From Flavobacteriaceae bacterium (GTDB lineage: Bacteria; Bacteroidota; Bacteroidia; Flavobacteriales; Flavobacteriaceae): 61,719 bases of DNA. The notes under the pieces are model-generated. The model was not told where the DNA came from. It was given only the letters and a program-made list of their open reading frames with translations, and did no database searches. Shown piece after piece: positions 19,042 through 29,029 of this stretch (positions are counted from its first letter, which is position 1; every line of letters starts with the position of its first letter). The translations under genes were made by a program, and so were the position numbers. The stretch covers positions 1-61,719 of the forward strand of contig JAQWNN010000020.1 of the NCBI GenBank assembly GCA_029268555.1, in the 5' to 3' direction.

Positions 19042-21897
19042 ATGAAGGGTAAGAAAAATACTATTCGCATTGAAGGTGCGCGGGTTCACAATTTGAAGAA
19101 TATCGATCTTGATATTCCAAGAAATGAGTTAGTTGTAATAACTGGTCTTTCTGGTAGTGGAAAATCTTCTTTGGCATTTGATACAATTTACGCAGAGGGG
19201 CAGCGTCGTTATATGGAAACTTTTTCAGCTTATGTAAGACAATTCCTAGGAAATATGGAACGTCCTGATGTAGATAAGATAGATGGACTCTCTCCAGTAA
19301 TTGCTATAGAACAAAAAACAACGTCAAAAAGTCCGCGGTCAACAGTTGGAACAATCACCGAATTATATGATTATATAAGGCTCCTCTTCGCCCGAGTTGG
19401 AACAGCATATAGTTATGTGTCTAATCAAAAAATGGTAAGTTACACTGAGGAACAAATTCAAAACCTTATAGTGAATGATTACTTTGGTGAAAAAGTCATT
19501 CTTTTAGCACCCGTAATAAAATCTAGAAAAGGACATTATAGAGAACTTTTTGATTCGCTTTCCAGGCAAGGATTTTCAAAAGTTAGAATTGATGGTCAGG
19601 TGTTTGATCTGACCCCTGGAATGAAAGTAGATCGATATAAAACTCATGATATTGAATTGGTCATCGATCGCTTTACAGTTAAAAAAGATGAAGAATTTTT
19701 GAAACGGCTGAATGACTCATTAATTACATCGCTTCATTACGGTCAAGGAATAATGATGGTAATGGAATTAAAAGAAAATAAAGTACGCTATTTTAGTAGA
19801 AATTTAATGTGTCCTACATCAGGTATTGCATACCCTATACCTGAACCAAACACCTTTTCATTTAATTCCCCAAAAGGGATGTGTCCTAGCTGTAATGGTC
19901 TTGGCATTCAACATAAGGTAAACTTAAAGAAAATCATTCCAGATGATTCAATTTCTATTATACAAGGTGGTTTAGCACCTTTGGGGACTAAGAAATCAAG
20001 TTGGACTTACAGGCAAATTGAAACCATTGCCAAATGTTATGACTTTTCTTTGACAGACCCCATCAATAAAATTCCAAAAAGGGGAATGGAAGTAATTTTA
20101 AAAGGAAGTCAGGAGAAATTTGATATCCCTTCTACCAATTTGGGGATTACTCGGTCCTATAAAATTGATTTTGAAGGATTGGAACACTATATTGAATCCT
20201 CTTATGAGGAAGCTGCTACTGCAAGTATAAAGCGTTGGGCATCCAGTTATATGGAGAGTTATAAATGTAATAGCTGTAAAGGTTCTCGTTTGCGAAAAGA
20301 AGCTTTGTTTTTTAAATTGAACAATGCCAATATTGCAAATTTGGTTAGTATGGATCTACAGGACTTGTTCGTGTGGATTTCTGAATTAGATTCTTTTTTA
20401 AATGAAAATGAAAATAAAATAGCTAAAGAAATTCTGAAGGAAATTCGTGTCCGACTTCAATTTTTACTTGATGTTGGATTAGATTATTTACAATTAAATC
20501 GTTCCTCAAAGTCACTCTCTGGTGGAGAAGCACAACGAATTCGCTTAGCAACCCAGATAGGGTCTCAACTGGTTGGAGTACTTTACATCTTAGATGAACC
20601 GAGTATTGGCTTACATCAAAGGGATAACGATAGACTAATTCACTCACTTATGGCATTACGCGACCTAGGTAATTCTGTTTTAGTGGTGGAGCATGATAAA
20701 GAAATTATGTTGCGTGCAGATTATTTGATTGATATGGGGCCCTATGCAGGTAAAAATGGAGGAGAAATCATTTCTCAAGGCAAGCCAGAGGAAATATTAA
20801 ATGAACAAACTCTAACTAACCAGTATTTAACTGGTGATTTGCGTATTGAAATTCCTAAAGATCGCAGAAAAGGAAACGGTAAGTCAATCAAACTTTTTGG
20901 ATGTAAAGGCAATAATTTAAAAAATATTGATGTTAAGTTTCCCCTAGGATTGATGATCGGTGTAACAGGGGTCTCAGGGAGCGGAAAATCAACTCTTGTA
21001 AATGAAACCCTTTACCCTATATTAAATAAACATATTTTTAATGGTGTAAAGGTTCCATTAAAATACGACGAAATAAGAGGACTAAAGCATATCGACAAAG
21101 TAGTGGATATTAATCAAAGTGCTATCGGAAGGACACCAAGGAGTAATCCCGCAACATATTGTGGAGTGTTTAGTGAAATACGAAATTTGTTCACCTTGAC
21201 TCCTGAAGCTCAAATACGAGGATATAAACCAGGACGTTTTAGTTTCAATGTAGTTGGAGGTCGCTGTGAAACATGTCAAGGTGGAGGTATGAAAGTGATT
21301 GAAATGAATTTTTTACCTGATGTATATGTAGAATGTGAAAATTGCCAAGGGAGAAGGTTTAATCGTGAAACTTTGGAAATTAGATACAAAGGAAAGTCCA
21401 TTTCTGATGTACTTAACATGTCAATAAACCAAGCATGTGATTTTTTTGAAGCTATTCCTAAGATTTATCGAAAGCTAAAAATGATTCAGGATGTTGGATT
21501 AGGATACATTACTCTTGGTCAGTCATCCACTACCTTATCTGGCGGTGAAGCACAGCGAATAAAATTAGCAAGTGAACTTTCCAAAAAAGACACTGGAAAA
21601 ACATTTTACATCTTAGATGAACCAACTACTGGACTTCATTTTGAAGATATTCGAGTGCTTTTAGATGTACTTAACCGATTGGTTAATAAAGGAAATACAG
21701 TATTAATTATAGAGCATAATCTTGACGTAATTAAACAAGTAGATCATGTGATTGATATTGGTCCAGAAGGGGGACGAAAGGGAGGAGAATTAATCTTCAA
21801 TGGAAAAACGGATAACTTGGTAAATATTAATAGAAGTCATACAGCTCGTTTTTTAGCTCGAGAATTAAAAGACAATTCAAAACTTATTACTATATGA
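19042..21897 (+). CDS. uvrA: Excinuclease ABC subunit A
   Basis: ITGLSGSGKSSLAFDTIYAEGQRRYMET, two ABC signatures (LSGGEAQRIRLA, LSGGEAQRIKLA), CETCQGGGMKVIEMNFLPDVYV. Confidence 0.98.
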   Translation: MKGKKNTIRIEGARVHNLKNIDLDIPRNELVVITGLSGSGKSSLAFDTIYAEGQRRYMETFSAYVRQFLGNMERPDVDKIDGLSPVIAIEQKTTSKSPRSTVGTITELYDYIRLLFARVGTAYSYVSNQKMVSYTEEQIQNLIVNDYFGEKVILLAPVIKSRKGHYRELFDSLSRQGFSKVRIDGQVFDLTPGMKVDRYKTHDIELVIDRFTVKKDEEFLKRLNDSLITSLHYGQGIMMVMELKENKVRYFSRNLMCPTSGIAYPIPEPNTFSFNSPKGMCPSCNGLGIQHKVNLKKIIPDDSISIIQGGLAPLGTKKSSWTYRQIETIAKCYDFSLTDPINKIPKRGMEVILKGSQEKFDIPSTNLGITRSYKIDFEGLEHYIESSYEEAATASIKRWASSYMESYKCNSCKGSRLRKEALFFKLNNANIANLVSMDLQDLFVWISELDSFLNENENKIAKEILKEIRVRLQFLLDVGLDYLQLNRSSKSLSGGEAQRIRLATQIGSQLVGVLYILDEPSIGLHQRDNDRLIHSLMALRDLGNSVLVVEHDKEIMLRADYLIDMGPYAGKNGGEIISQGKPEEILNEQTLTNQYLTGDLRIEIPKDRRKGNGKSIKLFGCKGNNLKNIDVKFPLGLMIGVTGVSGSGKSTLVNETLYPILNKHIFNGVKVPLKYDEIRGLKHIDKVVDINQSAIGRTPRSNPATYCGVFSEIRNLFTLTPEAQIRGYKPGRFSFNVVGGRCETCQGGGMKVIEMNFLPDVYVECENCQGRRFNRETLEIRYKGKSISDVLNMSINQACDFFEAIPKIYRKLKMIQDVGLGYITLGQSSTTLSGGEAQRIKLASELSKKDTGKTFYILDEPTTGLHFEDIRVLLDVLNRLVNKGNTVLIIEHNLDVIKQVDHVIDIGPEGGRKGGELIFNGKTDNLVNINRSHTARFLARELKDNSKLITI

Positions 21898-22175
21898 AAA
21901 AAATAAAATCGAAAAATAGAAACGAGATTAAATCAAACGACTGTTGGACGTTATTTAAAATCATGAGTGAGTTTGTTGTTAATTATGAAACACTAATCTT
22001 TATTGGGACTTGCAAATCAATATTTGACTCAATAATTTTTAAAAACCAACAGGCTTATATGATTAACTTTGAAATTAAAGAAAAAAGTATAAGTCATGAA
22101 GATTTAAATATATTTGATTTCGTTAATATTAATAAAGAAGCATTGGGCTTTACAAACTATTTTTCTATTAAATAA
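21894..22175 (+). pseudogene. Possible truncated remnant of a LOG-family (TIGR00730) Rossmann-fold protein
   Basis: 93 aa; NEIKSNDCWTLFKIMSEFVVNYETLIFIGTCKSIFDS resembles the LOG N-terminus (...W.IFKIMSEFVEGFE.L.KIGPCVSIFGSAR), but no GGGPGIMEA nucleotide-binding motif follows. Confidence 0.5.
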
Positions 22176-22196
22176 AACTTTAAGTCAAATTTCTAA

Positions 22197-25052
22197 ATGT
22201 ATAAAGGATATTATTTTAATGGATTTCTAATTATTTTTTTGAGTTTAAATAGCTTTGTAATTGGTCAGACCAATTATAAACTCAATGTAAGTTTAAATTT
22301 AGAAGAGGAAACACTAGTAGTCTCTCAAACAATCGAATATACAAATACTAGTAACGAAGATCTGAATTCACTATTTCTTTTAGATTGGGCAAACTCATAT
22401 CAAGGTGCGCCTGCACCACTGGCAAAACATTTAGCTAATCAATTTAATCGAAGTTTTTACATTAAAAAAAATAGTAAACTTGGTTTTACAAAAATAAAAA
22501 GTTTAAACGGAGAATCAATTTTTAATTGGTCCCGACTCCCTGATCAATTAGATATAATTAAGATCGATTTAAACAAAAAATTACCCATTGGAAAGCTAAT
22601 TAAAATTCAAATAGAGTATTTGGTAAAAATTCCAGATGATAAGTTTACGGGTGTCGGAATCAATTCGACTAATGGGATTTTACTTCGTGACTTGTTTTTG
22701 TCTTTGGCTCCACGATATAATGGAAAATGGTTATTGAATAGTAATCTTGGATTTCGAGATTACAGCAATAATCCAAGTAATTATCAATTTATTTGGGAAT
22801 ATCCTGCTAACTATGATTTGCTTAGCAATCTAAATGAGATATCTAACGACACAAATTCATCAAGCTATCATAAAACCACTATTTTTAAGGATAAAAACAT
22901 TACCAGTCCAGAATTCGTTTTTGACTTAAAAAAATCTTTTAAAACAATTAAAATCAATGATCAGTTTTCAATTGTAACAGATATTCTTTCGAGTAAAAAT
23001 GTTGAAGTTGATATTGAAAAGTCTATTAAAAAAATAGATGGATTTACAAGGCAAATATTAAGTTCAATAACAAATAAAAAACTACTTATTTTAAGAAAAG
23101 ATTATTCAAAAAACCCTATTGTTGGCATTAGCCAAGCTCTGGCTTTTCTGAACCCCTTCCCTGATGATTTTATATATGAAACTCGTTTTATGAAAGCATA
23201 CTTAGCTTCTTATTTGAATGAGTTATTCATTATTAACAAGCGTAAAAAACATTGGATAACAGGAGGAATTCAGACTTACGTAATGATGAAATATGTAGAA
23301 GCTTTTTTCCCAAAAAGCAAGTTTCTTGGGGACTTATATAAATTTAAAGTACTAGGCATACGCCCTTTTAAAAATTATAGTGCGGCACATATCGGATTTA
23401 ATGAAAGTTTTTCATTTATGTCAGAATTTGGTGAGCATGCAAATAATCAGCAGCAAGATACTCTAAGTAAAGATAAATTAACCAAATCAAATGAACTTTA
23501 TACTATTCCTTATCATACAGGTTCTGGATTAATATATTTAGATAAATACCTTGGGGATGACATTTTAAATCAAAGCTTAAAGGCTTTCTCTGAGAAAAAA
23601 GGAAGTAAATCATTAAGTGAAATTCTTGAGGATAAAACAGAAAAAGAAACAGAATGGTTTTTTAATACCTATTTGACAGATCGTGAGGCATATGACTTCC
23701 TTATAAGTAATGTAATAAAAGGTAAAGACTCTATTCGTATGACTGTGAAAGAAGTAAATAAAAAAGCTGTTCCATTTAAACTTGATTTAATAAAAAAGGA
23801 TTCTCTTATTAGTGAAAAATGGATCTTTCACAGAGGAAAAGACACTATAATTGATTTAAAGACTCAAAATGCCGACTTTATTGCAATCAATTCTAATCGT
23901 TTTCTGCCTGAAAAAAACAGGTCTAATAATTGGAAATATATAAAATCTAAATCAGGTTTTAAACCTTTAAAACTTACATTTTATGGAGATAGTGAAAATC
24001 TGAAACGAAATCAACTATTCTACCACCCCATTTCAGACTTTAACGCATATGATGGATTTACAGGAGGTTTGCGTATCTATAATACCCGTGTTAAAAATCA
24101 ACCTTTTGAAATTGATTTACATCCTCAATATTCCTTAAAAGAAAAATCGATGGTTGGTTTTTTTAGAACCCGTTATCGTTTTATTAAACACAAAAGCAAG
24201 AACTACTTAAATCAAGTTTTTTTAACAGGAAAAAGCTATCATTACAATACCAATTTGAGATATACCTCTCTACAGCCTTCGTTTTCAATGTATTTTAGGC
24301 CTTTTGATTTACGTTCTAACAAAAGGCAATTACTTAATATTTCTTGGTTTAATGTATTCCGTGATAGAGACCCTGAAGTCCAAGTTACTCCCGATTATAG
24401 TGTCTTGAATATTCTTCATCGTTATAATAATTCCGACGCAGTTAACGTTTTTACGACAAATTCAAATTTTGAAGCTTCAGGTAAATTTGGAAAAATATAT
24501 TTTAGTAGCAATTACAGAAAATTATTCCCTAGTGGTCGTCAATTCGCAGTTCGTTTTTTTACAGGGAAGTTTTTGTGGTATAATGTTAGTAATTCTGATG
24601 GAAATTTCTTTGATTTTAACCTGAACAGATCACCAGATTATTTATTTCGTTATGATTATTTGGGAAGATCAGAGGATTCTGGAATTTATAGCCAACAATT
24701 TATTCCGGCTGAAGGAGGTTTTAAAGCTTTTTTTGATGATGAGTCTACAAATGATGATGAATCTTCAGCAAATGACTATATGGCTTCGATAAATGCATCT
24801 ATTGGAATTTGGAAATGGGTTGAATTTTATGGAGATATTGGGATTCTTAAAAAACGTTCACAATCTCCTGTCGGCTATTTTGATTCAGGCTTTAAGTTTA
24901 GTTTAGTTCCTGATTATTTTGAAATCTTTTTCCCTTTTTATTCATCAAATGGGTTTGAACCCACTCAATCTAGATACGCAACTAAAATTAGATTTATTTT
25001 TACTCCTAGACTAAGTACATTAGGTAGTTTATTCTCACGTAAGTGGTTTTAA
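22197..25052 (+). CDS. M1-aminopeptidase-like protein lacking HEXXH, with C-terminal outer-membrane-like half
   Basis: N-terminal M1-like LNVSLNLEEETLVVSQTIEYTNTSNEDLNSLFLLDWANSY; helix ASYLNELFIINKRKKHWITGGIQTYVMM where HEXXH...WLxEGxA would lie; C-terminal alternating aromatic strands ending in RKWF. Confidence 0.65.
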   Translation: MYKGYYFNGFLIIFLSLNSFVIGQTNYKLNVSLNLEEETLVVSQTIEYTNTSNEDLNSLFLLDWANSYQGAPAPLAKHLANQFNRSFYIKKNSKLGFTKIKSLNGESIFNWSRLPDQLDIIKIDLNKKLPIGKLIKIQIEYLVKIPDDKFTGVGINSTNGILLRDLFLSLAPRYNGKWLLNSNLGFRDYSNNPSNYQFIWEYPANYDLLSNLNEISNDTNSSSYHKTTIFKDKNITSPEFVFDLKKSFKTIKINDQFSIVTDILSSKNVEVDIEKSIKKIDGFTRQILSSITNKKLLILRKDYSKNPIVGISQALAFLNPFPDDFIYETRFMKAYLASYLNELFIINKRKKHWITGGIQTYVMMKYVEAFFPKSKFLGDLYKFKVLGIRPFKNYSAAHIGFNESFSFMSEFGEHANNQQQDTLSKDKLTKSNELYTIPYHTGSGLIYLDKYLGDDILNQSLKAFSEKKGSKSLSEILEDKTEKETEWFFNTYLTDREAYDFLISNVIKGKDSIRMTVKEVNKKAVPFKLDLIKKDSLISEKWIFHRGKDTIIDLKTQNADFIAINSNRFLPEKNRSNNWKYIKSKSGFKPLKLTFYGDSENLKRNQLFYHPISDFNAYDGFTGGLRIYNTRVKNQPFEIDLHPQYSLKEKSMVGFFRTRYRFIKHKSKNYLNQVFLTGKSYHYNTNLRYTSLQPSFSMYFRPFDLRSNKRQLLNISWFNVFRDRDPEVQVTPDYSVLNILHRYNNSDAVNVFTTNSNFEASGKFGKIYFSSNYRKLFPSGRQFAVRFFTGKFLWYNVSNSDGNFFDFNLNRSPDYLFRYDYLGRSEDSGIYSQQFIPAEGGFKAFFDDESTNDDESSANDYMASINASIGIWKWVEFYGDIGILKKRSQSPVGYFDSGFKFSLVPDYFEIFFPFYSSNGFEPTQSRYATKIRFIFTPRLSTLGSLFSRKWF

Positions 25053-25130
25053 GCTATAATTTCAAAATAGGTTTTCGTTTAATCATTTGGAGTTTAAAGA
25101 ATATTATTTTTTGTATTTTCGTGCCATCTT

Positions 25131-27539
25131 ATGAACATTAAAAATTCTGAGAATGATTTGAAAATAAGCTTTAAGGCTTTTAAGAAAAAAGTCCTAAAGG
25201 ATTATCAGCTAGCTGTTCTTAGTAGGGAATGTAGTTTGTTGGGCCGCCGCGAAGTATTCTCTGGCAAAGGAAAATTTGGAATTTTTGGAGACGGCAAAGA
25301 ATTGCCCCAATTGGTCATGAATCACTTTTTTCAAAATGGTGATTATAGGTCTGGTTATTATAGAGATCAAACGCTACTTATGGCTCAGGGTTTACTATCG
25401 ATTTCAAATATTTTTGCCGCTTTGTATGCAGATCTTGACTTATCGAGGGAGCCAATGTCAGGTGGGCGACAAATGGGTGGCCACTTTACAACTGCAAGCA
25501 GAGATAAAAACGGAAAATGGTTAGAAGTTGTTAAATTAAAAAACCATAGTGCAGATGTTTCACCAACTGGTTCACAAATGCCACGTCTTTTAGGTTTAGC
25601 TCTAGCCTCTAAAATTTATAGATCTTATTCCACTAAAAATCAAAAAAAGTTTTCAAATAATGGAAATGAAATAGCCTGGGGGACTATTGGAAATGCAAGT
25701 ACAAGTGAAGGAATGTTTTTTGAAACAATCAATGCTGCTGGTGTTATGCAAGTTCCAATGGTATTAAGTATTTGGGACGATGGATATGGAATTTCTGTTT
25801 CCAATAAGGACCAAACAACCAAAGGAAGTATTTCTGAAGCGCTTAATGGTTTTCAAAGAACTGAAACCAAAGAAGGATTTGAAATCATAGAAGTAAAAGG
25901 TTGGGATTATTTAGCCTTAATAGATGCTTATCAGATTGGATCTCAAATAGCACGAAATGAACATGTACCTGTTTTGATTCATGTAACAGAACTTACCCAG
26001 CCCCTAGGACATTCTTCATCAGGTTCCCATGAACGATACAAGTCTAAAAACCGTTTGGAGTGGGAGAAAGAATATGATTGTAATTTAAAAATGCGTAATT
26101 GGATTCTAAATGAAGGTTTTGCTAAAGAATCTGAACTTGTTCAAATAGAGGATGCTGCTATAAAGGAAGTGAAATTAGCAAGGAGAACAGCTTGGGAAGC
26201 TTATCGAAGGCCTATTTTAAGCGAAAAGGGGAAACTTATAGGCTTTTTACCAGAACTCAAAAAACATACGCACAATGACCCTAAACTTCAATTAATTTTT
26301 TCCAAGCTAAATCAAGTAAACGAACTTGGATTTAAAGATATTATTTCAGCAGGTAGACAAATAAAGAGAATTATAAGTAAACAAAAAAATAGTAATCTCA
26401 CTTCATTTGATAAATGGCTCAGCTCTTTAACTTTTGACATGAAAGAAAAAATATCTTCTCATCTTTACACAGTTTCAAAAAAGGAATTGATGGACTTTAA
26501 GCCAACTCATACTTCTTATAATAATCAAGAAAGATTAGTTGATGGGAGAGTAATTATTAGAGATAATTTTGATGCACTTTTCAAAAAATATGATTCACTC
26601 ATAATTTTTGGTGAAGATGTGGGTAAGATCGGAGATGTAAATCAAGGTTTGGAAGGACTTCAAAAAAAGTATGGAAGTATTCGAATAGCTGATACTGGTA
26701 TTAGGGAAGCTACTATTGCTGGCCAAGGTATTGGGTTGGCGCTAAGAGGATTCCGTCCAATAGCAGAAATTCAATATTTAGATTATATTTTATATTCAAT
26801 TCAAATATTAAGTGATGATTTAGCCTCAATGAATTATAGAACTGTAGGTCAGCAAATTGCACCACTAATAATTAGAACGAGGGGACATCGTTTAGAGGGG
26901 ATTTGGCATTCAGGATCCCAAATGGGTGGTATGATTCATTTGCTTCGTGGAATACATATTCTTGTACCCAGAAACATGACGCAAGCAGCTGGTTTCTATA
27001 ATACTTTAATGCAAATTGAACAACCTGCAATTGTTATTGAGTGCTTGAATGGTTATAGACTGAAAGAAGTTTTACCAAACAACTTGGGTGAATTTACTGT
27101 TCCATTAGGAAAAATTGATGTCCTACGAACAGGAAAAGACCTTACTGTTGTCTCTTATGGTTCTACACTCAGAATTGTTCAGGATGCTTCAAATCGACTA
27201 TCTCAAGAGGGAATTGAAATAGAAATTATTGATATTCAATCTTTAATTCCATTTGATCTAAAAAAAGAAATATGTTTAAGTATAGCAAAAACCAACAAAG
27301 TATTAATTATTGACGAAGATGTACCCGGCGGGGGAAGCTCTTATATTCTTCAACAACTGATTGAAAAACAAAACATATTTTCATTACTAGATAGCGCACC
27401 TAAACTTCTTTCGGCTAAAGCGCACCGTCCTGCATATGGAGGTGATGGTGATTATTTCTCTAAGCCTTCTGAGGATGACATATTTGAAGAGGTTTGTAAA
27501 ATTATGAATGAAAACGATCCAGAACAATTTCCGCTCTAG
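25131..27539 (+). CDS. Fused 2-oxoacid dehydrogenase E1 alpha/beta (branched-chain type)
   Basis: E1-alpha GGRQMGGHFTTASRDKNG, GNASTSEGMFFETINAAGV; E1-beta IFGEDVGKIGDVNQGLEGLQKKYG, DTGIREATIAGQGIGLALRG. Confidence 0.92.
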   Translation: MNIKNSENDLKISFKAFKKKVLKDYQLAVLSRECSLLGRREVFSGKGKFGIFGDGKELPQLVMNHFFQNGDYRSGYYRDQTLLMAQGLLSISNIFAALYADLDLSREPMSGGRQMGGHFTTASRDKNGKWLEVVKLKNHSADVSPTGSQMPRLLGLALASKIYRSYSTKNQKKFSNNGNEIAWGTIGNASTSEGMFFETINAAGVMQVPMVLSIWDDGYGISVSNKDQTTKGSISEALNGFQRTETKEGFEIIEVKGWDYLALIDAYQIGSQIARNEHVPVLIHVTELTQPLGHSSSGSHERYKSKNRLEWEKEYDCNLKMRNWILNEGFAKESELVQIEDAAIKEVKLARRTAWEAYRRPILSEKGKLIGFLPELKKHTHNDPKLQLIFSKLNQVNELGFKDIISAGRQIKRIISKQKNSNLTSFDKWLSSLTFDMKEKISSHLYTVSKKELMDFKPTHTSYNNQERLVDGRVIIRDNFDALFKKYDSLIIFGEDVGKIGDVNQGLEGLQKKYGSIRIADTGIREATIAGQGIGLALRGFRPIAEIQYLDYILYSIQILSDDLASMNYRTVGQQIAPLIIRTRGHRLEGIWHSGSQMGGMIHLLRGIHILVPRNMTQAAGFYNTLMQIEQPAIVIECLNGYRLKEVLPNNLGEFTVPLGKIDVLRTGKDLTVVSYGSTLRIVQDASNRLSQEGIEIEIIDIQSLIPFDLKKEICLSIAKTNKVLIIDEDVPGGGSSYILQQLIEKQNIFSLLDSAPKLLSAKAHRPAYGGDGDYFSKPSEDDIFEEVCKIMNENDPEQFPL

Positions 27540-27543
27540 TATG

Positions 27544-28551
27544 CTAGAGAGTAAACAAACGAAGCAATAATATCTCTAGAATTTCATTGGAACCTGAATT
27601 AACTCCAAAAATCCCCTTGTTTTTAAGATCTGCTTCAAAAATATATCGCATTGCATCACAAATTTCCCGGACGCTAAATCGTTTTGCTGCAGCTTCATAT
27701 TCTTTTATAAAATATGGTGAAATCCCTATAGAACCAAAAGCACTTTTAGAATCATCTACTACAGTCTTTAATATTAATAGTTTTTGAAAATACGAATGAA
27801 GCGAAGAGAGCACTAACACCAGAGGATATGTTTTTTGATTTCTATTTAAATATTGAGTAATTTGAAAAGCCAAAGAAAATTTACCTAAACCAATTGCTTT
27901 CTGTAATTCAAAGGTATTGAATATCTTGCTTATTCCGACATATTTTTCAATAGCACCCTTATCAATAATTTCATTTTTTTGAACAACTAGTTTTATTTTT
28001 TTTAACTCATCTGAAAGCCTACTTAGATTGGCACCAACATATGAAGAGAGGAGTTCAATTGCTGTGGGTGTGAGATTTAATTGAAGTGATCTTGCGTGAT
28101 CACTTATCCACTTAGTAATCTGATTTTCATATAAGGGTCTAACTGTTAAAACTTCGCCCATTTTCTCAACGGCCTTAAAGAGCTTTTTTCGCTTATCAAA
28201 CGCCTTATGCATGTAACATAAAACTACAATGGATTGATTTAATGGTTTGGTTGCATAAAAAGCGAGTTCATCGAATGTGGATGAAGACATTTGTTGTGCT
28301 TCCTTAACCACAACAAGATTGTATTTTGCTATCATCGGATAGCGTTTAGCCGTTTCTATCACCTCTGAAGCATTAGCTTCTTTTCCAAAAAACAATGTAA
28401 AATCAAAATTTCTAGATGCCTCATCAACCAATTTAGAAATTAGGGAGGCAAGAACAGCGTCTAAATAATAAGATTCGGTTCCCGATAATAAATAAAAAGG
28501 GGAAAATTGATCTTTTTCAATTTTTGAAAGTAGCGTGAAGAACGCTTGCAT
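27544..28551 (-). CDS. holA: DNA polymerase III subunit delta
   Basis: PFYLLSGTESYYLDAV...VVVKEAQQMSS...LSSYVGANLSRLSDELKKI. Confidence 0.9.
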   Translation of the reverse strand: MQAFFTLLSKIEKDQFSPFYLLSGTESYYLDAVLASLISKLVDEASRNFDFTLFFGKEANASEVIETAKRYPMIAKYNLVVVKEAQQMSSSTFDELAFYATKPLNQSIVVLCYMHKAFDKRKKLFKAVEKMGEVLTVRPLYENQITKWISDHARSLQLNLTPTAIELLSSYVGANLSRLSDELKKIKLVVQKNEIIDKGAIEKYVGISKIFNTFELQKAIGLGKFSLAFQITQYLNRNQKTYPLVLVLSSLHSYFQKLLILKTVVDDSKSAFGSIGISPYFIKEYEAAAKRFSVREICDAMRYIFEADLKNKGIFGVNSGSNEILEILLLRLFTL

Positions 28552-28564
28552 ATAATAAAATTTA

Positions 28565-29029
28565 TTGCACTTTTACAATATGCAGAAACTGAATTTTCCT
28601 ACCTATAAAGTACAACTCAAAAATAGGGAAAATAAACCCTATATTTTTGACCAAATACGTAAAAAATGGTTACTATGTACATCAGAAGAATGGGTCCGTA
28701 TTCACTGTCTTAATTATTTTATCCAGACCCTTGGGTATCCTGCTTCTTGGATTAAAGTAGAAAATGTGATTAATCTATACGATACAAGAAAAAGATTTGA
28801 TCTAATGATTATGGATCCCAATCAAGGCAACTTAATTTTAGTAGAATGTAAATCCCCAAATATTCTGATAAACCAAAATGTTTTTGATCAAATTGCTCGA
28901 TATAACCTTATAGTTGGTAGTCGTTATATGATGCTTACAAATGGAATGAATCACTATTTTTGCACTATGGATTACATTAACAAAAAGTACCAATTCATTA
29001 AAGAATTGCCAAAATACAAGTCCCATTGA
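28565..29029 (+). CDS. Solitary HsdR N-terminal-like domain protein (PD-(D/E)XK fold)
   Basis: EEWVRIHCLNYFI, RFDLMIMDPNQGNLILVECKSPNI; no HsdM, HsdS or helicase genes nearby. Confidence 0.82.
   Translation: MHFYNMQKLNFPTYKVQLKNRENKPYIFDQIRKKWLLCTSEEWVRIHCLNYFIQTLGYPASWIKVENVINLYDTRKRFDLMIMDPNQGNLILVECKSPNILINQNVFDQIARYNLIVGSRYMMLTNGMNHYFCTMDYINKKYQFIKELPKYKSH

Noticed and set aside
28565-29029. Type I restriction-modification system
   Set aside because: Only an HsdR N-terminal-like domain; no helicase part, HsdM or HsdS in the window.
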